A DNA stretch of 8,723 nucleotides from the NCBI GenBank assembly GCA_947589725.1, contig CANQCQ010000035.1:1-8723 (forward strand). Reading direction: 5' to 3'. Below the pieces are notes generated by a model. It saw only the letters and a list, made by a program, of their open reading frames with translations. It had not been told where the DNA came from and did not search any database. This DNA is from an uncultured Bacilli bacterium (GTDB lineage: Bacteria > Bacillota_I > Bacilli_A > RF39 > UBA660). Both the position numbers and the translations under genes were made by a program. Of this stretch, positions 6,459 to 8,723 are shown one piece after another; within the stretch, counting starts at the first letter, position 1, and every line of letters starts with the position of its first letter.

Positions 6459-6470
6459 ATTATCCCTCCT

Positions 6471-6501
6471 AAAAAATAAAAAGCTTGTCAATGACAAACT
6501 T
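6471..6501 (-). terminator. Terminator (or attenuator) between flavodoxin and transglutaminase-like genes
   Basis: A 9-bp stem (6501-6493 with 6489-6481, one G-U pair) has a three-base loop and is followed by TTTATTTTTT. It lies 25 bases after the flavodoxin stop. The AGGAGG ribosome site of the next gene begins directly after the T-run, leaving no room for a promoter. The next gene must be reached by readthrough or from a promoter upstream of this hairpin. Confidence 0.85.
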
Positions 6502-6525
6502 TATTCATTATTTATTTTATACAAT

Positions 6526-6993
6526 TTATTCCAAATTATTTAACCAATCTTCAAATTCATATGGATTAATTAATCTTCCATCTTCAAATTTTAAAGATAA
6601 TTCATTTTTTATTTTAGCTTTTGAAATACTAGAAATATTTTCAAATGTCCTTCCTAACCATCCACCATTTGTCGCAACAGGTATTATAGTCTTTTTAGAT
6701 AAATTATAGGTATGTAAAAATGTATTTACCGGACTAGCTACACTGTACCACCAAACTGGTGTACATAGAATTATTTCATCATAATTATTAAAATCAACTT
6801 CTAAAGGTTCAATATCAGGTTGATAATCTAAAGGAACTAATTTTTCTTCACTAGCAACTACTTTATCATAGTCTTTACTATATTCTTCTTTTGGTTTAAT
6901 TTCAATAATATCATAATTATATTTTTCTTGTATTTTTAAAGCTATTCCTCTAGTATTGTTTGTATAAGAATAAAATACTATTACTCTTTTCAT
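6526..6993 (-). CDS. Flavodoxin-family protein
   Basis: A 155-residue single-domain flavodoxin, a normal length for the family. Flavodoxins carry FMN and move electrons in the cytoplasm; this sequence type is often annotated flavodoxin or NAD(P)H-dependent oxidoreductase-like. The FMN phosphate loop is at the N-terminus: VIVFYSYTNNTRGIA, with the S9/T11/T14 pattern. The second flavin loop is CTPVWWYSVASPVNTFL (77-93) with aromatic residues that can stack on the flavin, and the third is ATNGGWLGRTFENI (107-120). The ATG start has GGAGGT (7004-6999) five bases upstream and an extended -10 promoter just beyond. It follows the ZIP gene by 36 bases without a terminator, so both separate and shared transcription are possible. 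Its partners cannot be read from context. Confidence 0.93.
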   Translation of the reverse strand: MKRVIVFYSYTNNTRGIALKIQEKYNYDIIEIKPKEEYSKDYDKVVASEEKLVPLDYQPDIEPLEVDFNNYDEIILCTPVWWYSVASPVNTFLHTYNLSKKTIIPVATNGGWLGRTFENISSISKAKIKNELSLKFEDGRLINPYEFEDWLNNLE

Positions 6994-7018
6994 ATAATAC
7001 CTCCAACATATATTTAAT

Positions 7019-7027
7019 ATTATATCA
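7019..7027 (-). promoter_or_regulatory. Extended -10 promoter of the flavodoxin gene
   Basis: The minus strand reads TGATATAAT: a perfect TATAAT (7024-7019) with TGn (7027-7025), directly after the ZIP stop codon. The -35 position is weak (GATGTA at 17 bases). The leader would be short, about 19 bases, and contains the GGAGGT ribosome site. Confidence 0.55.
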
Positions 7028-7029
7028 TA

Positions 7030-7731
7030 TTAACCAAATAATACATCTAAAATCATCATTATTAAAAAACCTAATGAAAAATAAATAGGAGATGACTTAT
7101 ATAAACTAGCATCTGGTATTAATTCATCAACAACTACAAATACCATAGCTCCAGCAGCAAATCCTAGTAAATATGGAAGTATTGGTACAACAATTCCAGC
7201 TAATAATATCGTGATAATTCCAAATATTGGTTCAACAATTCCAGATAATATACCATATATAAATGCTTTGTTTTTTGATTTTCCACAACTTCTAAGAGGA
7301 ATAGAAATAATTGCACCTTCAGGTATATTTTGAATTGCTACTCCAATGCTAAGCATAAAACAAGAAACTAAAGTAATAGAACTATTTCCAATCATTGCAG
7401 ATAAAAAGCTAACTGCAACAGCCATTCCTTCTGGAATATTATGTAAAGTAACTGCAAATATCATTTTAGAAGTATTATTATCTTCTACTTTATTAACAAT
7501 AGATAAAAATAAAATACCTATAATAAAACCAATCGTTGTAGAAACAACATTTCCCATCTCAAGTGATGGAATTATTAAAGACCAAACAGATGCAGCCATC
7601 ATAATACCGGCTGATATACTTAGTAACATTGCATGTTTCTTTTTACTAAATTTTTCTTTTGTAAAATAAACAAAGAATGCTCCTAAACTAGTTCCAATAA
7701 AAGGTATCAATAAACCAATATATTTTTCCAA
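7030..7731 (-). CDS. ZIP-family divalent metal transporter (GufA/BbZIP-like)
   Basis: About 233 residues and eight hydrophobic segments, a typical bacterial ZIP. These inner-membrane proteins bring zinc, iron or manganese into the cytoplasm. Helix 4 carries HNIPEG (97-102) and helix 5 carries QNIPEG (134-139); E167 in GIVEP lies in the next helix. This H-N-E / Q-N-E / E set fits the binuclear metal site I recall from the Bordetella ZIP structure, and the Gln in helix 5 points to the GufA-type branch rather than ZupT. DELIPDA (202-208) is also conserved in the family. The His-rich loop seen in some ZIPs is absent. The frame opens at a GTG (7740), but that has no ribosome site; a TTG at 7731-7729 lies five bases after AGGTGG (7742-7737), so I start there. 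The metal is not determined by sequence. Confidence 0.93.
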   Translation of the reverse strand: MEKYIGLLIPFIGTSLGAFFVYFTKEKFSKKKHAMLLSISAGIMMAASVWSLIIPSLEMGNVVSTTIGFIIGILFLSIVNKVEDNNTSKMIFAVTLHNIPEGMAVAVSFLSAMIGNSSITLVSCFMLSIGVAIQNIPEGAIISIPLRSCGKSKNKAFIYGILSGIVEPIFGIITILLAGIVVPILPYLLGFAAGAMVFVVVDELIPDASLYKSSPIYFSLGFLIMMILDVLFG

Positions 7732-7755
7732 AAAAACCACCTATATTATTATATG

Positions 7756-7776
7756 AAAAAAGAGCACCAGTGCTCT
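7756..7776 (-). terminator. Terminator of the 91-residue orphan gene
   Basis: A 7-bp GC-containing stem (AGAGCAC/GTGCTCT, 7776-7770 and 7767-7761) with a two-base centre is followed by a run of Ts. The stem overlaps the TAG stop codon (7777-7775). Only 13 bases separate the T-run from the ZIP ribosome site; a TATAAT at 7753-7748 lies between them but would start transcription at the ribosome site itself. Confidence 0.88.
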
Positions 7777-8050
7777 ATCCTTCTAATCCCTCTAATTTTA
7801 ATTCTTTAATCTTATCTTCAACTCTATTTAATACTTTATTTAAAAAGTCATTTGTTAGTCCAGATAAGAAAGCTTCTGGAAAATAATTGACTTCATAATA
7901 ACCTAATACATGATCATAAGTTGACATATAATCATCATTATTTAAAAAGTTCAAATAATCATCATAATCCATTTTACTTAATAATATATTTAATTTATTA
8001 TCTATTTGTTCAATTAAATAAATTTGTTCTTTATTTAATACAGTATTCAT
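7775..8050 (-). CDS. Uncharacterised 91-residue acidic protein
   Basis: I do not recognise this protein. It is short, acidic and soluble, with no cysteine or tryptophan, no signal peptide and no membrane segment. Two segments look helical (about 5-27 and 60-88, the latter ending in KIKELKLEGLEG) around a tyrosine- and aspartate-rich middle (MDYDDYLNFLNNDDYMSTYDHVLGYYEVNY, residues 27-56). The gene is believable because it has a strong ribosome site (GGAGGT, six bases from the ATG at 8050), an extended -10 promoter and a terminator fused to its stop codon, so it is an independent single-gene unit. Neither neighbour suggests a role. Confidence 0.8.
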   Translation of the reverse strand: MNTVLNKEQIYLIEQIDNKLNILLSKMDYDDYLNFLNNDDYMSTYDHVLGYYEVNYFPEAFLSGLTNDFLNKVLNRVEDKIKELKLEGLEG

Positions 8051-8074
8051 GACTAAACCTCCGTCAACATAAAT

Positions 8075-8083
8075 ATTGTATCA
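8075..8083 (-). promoter_or_regulatory. Extended -10 promoter of the 91-residue orphan gene
   Basis: The minus strand reads TGATACAAT: TACAAT (8080-8075) with TGn (8083-8081). No clear -35 is present, as that position falls in the T-run of the preceding terminator. The ribosome site lies about 15 bases downstream. Confidence 0.45.
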
Positions 8084-8096
8084 TTTAAAACTAGAT

Positions 8097-8120
8097 AAAA
8101 AAAGTATTAAATTAATACTT
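8097..8120 (-). terminator. Terminator of the glycine-rich gene
   Basis: A perfect 8-bp AT-rich stem (8120-8113 with 8109-8102) has a three-base loop and is followed by a run of seven Ts. The first bases of the stem belong to the TAA stop codon (8121-8119). Confidence 0.75.
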
Positions 8121-8723
8121 ATTTACCAATTATGTATGTTATTTTAGCATAGCCACTACCCATTTTTGCATAATTACTGATAGGCTCTTCTGATACTTGT
8201 TTTGTTGAAATTGTTTTAGTGTTTTCTTCAACTGACTCTTCACAATCATAACAATACATTACTTTATCCGTTAATTGTTTATTTCCAATGTAGCCAGAAC
8301 CTCCACCACCGGCCATAAAGCCTACATAACCTCCATAGTAACCTGCTCCGCCACCATCACAGACACCTGGATTATTACAAGAAGCACCTTTACCAAATGA
8401 AGCACCACTATCTTGTGTACCGCCTATACCTTTAACGTTTACCTCATTTGCAGTTACTCCTTTATATCCTCCACCTGAAGGAACATTTGTAGTATTTATA
8501 CAAACTCCATCCTTAACCCAGCCATTGCCGCCTCCGCCTCCGGCAACAATAATTATGTCCTCTCTTTTATTGTCAAAAGCAGAAAGAAGTCCTTTAGAAG
8601 TAGCTACATGCGTTGCTCCACCACCACCACATGATGTATAACCATTTTTATCAACTAATGGATAACCAGAGCTTCCTCCACCTCCATTGTATCCTCCAGT
8701 ATCGTAATTTTTATTTTCAACTG
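8119..8723 (-). CDS. C-terminal part of a glycine-rich (Gly_rich, PF12810-like) surface-type protein, cut by the right edge
   Basis: The frame is open without a stop from the right edge to TAA at 8121-8119, giving 200 residues and a partial codon; the true start is outside the window. The only in-frame Met followed by a long tail (at 8316) lies in mid-domain and has no ribosome site, so it is not the start. Numbered from the edge, the sequence has repeated Gly-Gly-Gly blocks, GGGGATHVAT (32-41), EDIIIVAGGGGGNGW (54-68), further GGG and YYGGYVGF tracts, and the ending NYAKMGSGYAKITYI (183-197). GGAT followed by IIVAGGGGG and a GYAxIT ending is what I know from bacterial glycine-rich proteins, whose domain is related to the glycine-rich domain of the animal receptor ALK. 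Six cysteines are visible (31, 74, 115, 121, 157, 160). Cell-surface location and function are inference. Confidence 0.85.
   Translation of the reverse strand, partial: VENKNYDTGGYNGGGGSSGYPLVDKNGYTSCGGGGATHVATSKGLLSAFDNKREDIIIVAGGGGGNGWVKDGVCINTTNVPSGGGYKGVTANEVNVKGIGGTQDSGASFGKGASCNNPGVCDGGGAGYYGGYVGFMAGGGGSGYIGNKQLTDKVMYCYDCEESVEENTKTISTKQVSEEPISNYAKMGSGYAKITYIIGK

Noticed and set aside
6459..6497. TTG at 6497 as the start of the transglutaminase-like protein
   Set aside because: The codon is in the 5' arm of the preceding terminator hairpin and has no ribosome site; AGGAGG lies downstream of it.
6485..6709. 74-codon open frame on the plus strand
   Set aside because: Antisense to the flavodoxin gene and its terminator; no ribosome site and no family resemblance.
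7346..7669. 107-codon open frame on the plus strand
   Set aside because: It mirrors the ZIP transporter coding sequence; the hydrophobic pattern comes from the true gene on the other strand.
8119..8316. ATG at 8316 as the start of a separate 65-residue protein
   Set aside because: The frame continues open to the right edge with a coherent glycine-rich domain, and the ATG has no ribosome site.
1..8723. Mobile elements, CRISPR arrays, tRNA/rRNA genes, defence islands
   Set aside because: No transposase, integrase, phage structural gene, regularly spaced repeat array or tRNA-like fold was seen on either strand.

Overview
The window is strongly AT-rich, and every gene I can support lies on the minus strand, so the window reads right to left biologically. 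Genes are short and tightly packed, with gaps mostly under 150 bases. Ribosome sites are Bacillus-type (AGGAGG/GGAGGT), promoters are TATAAT-type and often extended with an upstream TGn, and simple hairpin-plus-T terminators are frequent. All complete genes stop at TAA or TAG, none at TGA, and the visible tryptophans are TGG, so the standard bacterial code fits. Together with an S-box (SAM-I) riboswitch on metK, an AgrC/AgrA-like two-component pair and a bacterial glycine-rich surface-type protein, this suggests a low-GC Firmicute or Bacilli-related lineage, possibly an uncultured gut or Mycoplasmatota-adjacent bacterium. The lineage is inference.

Layout in transcription order: the 3' part of a glycine-rich protein entering from the right edge (8723-8119) with its terminator; a 91-residue orphan protein (8050-7775) with its terminator; a ZIP-family metal transporter (7731-7030, probable TTG start); a flavodoxin (6993-6526) with its terminator; a membrane-anchored transglutaminase-like protein (about 6458-5568, probable ATT start); a promoter, complete SAM-I riboswitch and metK (5563-4232); a small degenerate kinase-fold protein (4186-3521) with its terminator; a LytTR response regulator and an AgrC-like histidine kinase overlapping by 17 bases (3387-1362); a cold-shock protein (1270-1061) with its terminator; a CDF metal exporter whose metal site looks like the manganese type (975-106); and the first 10 codons of another gene running off the left edge (30-1).

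How the parts fit: metK is under SAM feedback through a leader in which aptamer, antiterminator and terminator can all be drawn base by base. There is no terminator between metK and the kinase-like gene, so part of the latter's transcription may also be SAM-controlled, alongside its own promoter. The regulator/kinase pair resembles peptide quorum-sensing systems, but no agrB, agrD or pheromone gene is visible here. A ZIP importer and a CDF exporter in the same 8 kb both point to divalent metal handling. I see no mobile element, CRISPR array, tRNA or rRNA, and no stretch over 300 bases without a gene. The longest non-coding stretch (5345-5567) is filled by the metK promoter, riboswitch and terminator. 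Nothing here is clearly a new defence or mobile system. The most unusual items are the kinase-like protein, the ATT start, the orphan two-component pair, and the glycine-rich reading frame, which runs far beyond its only internal methionine start.
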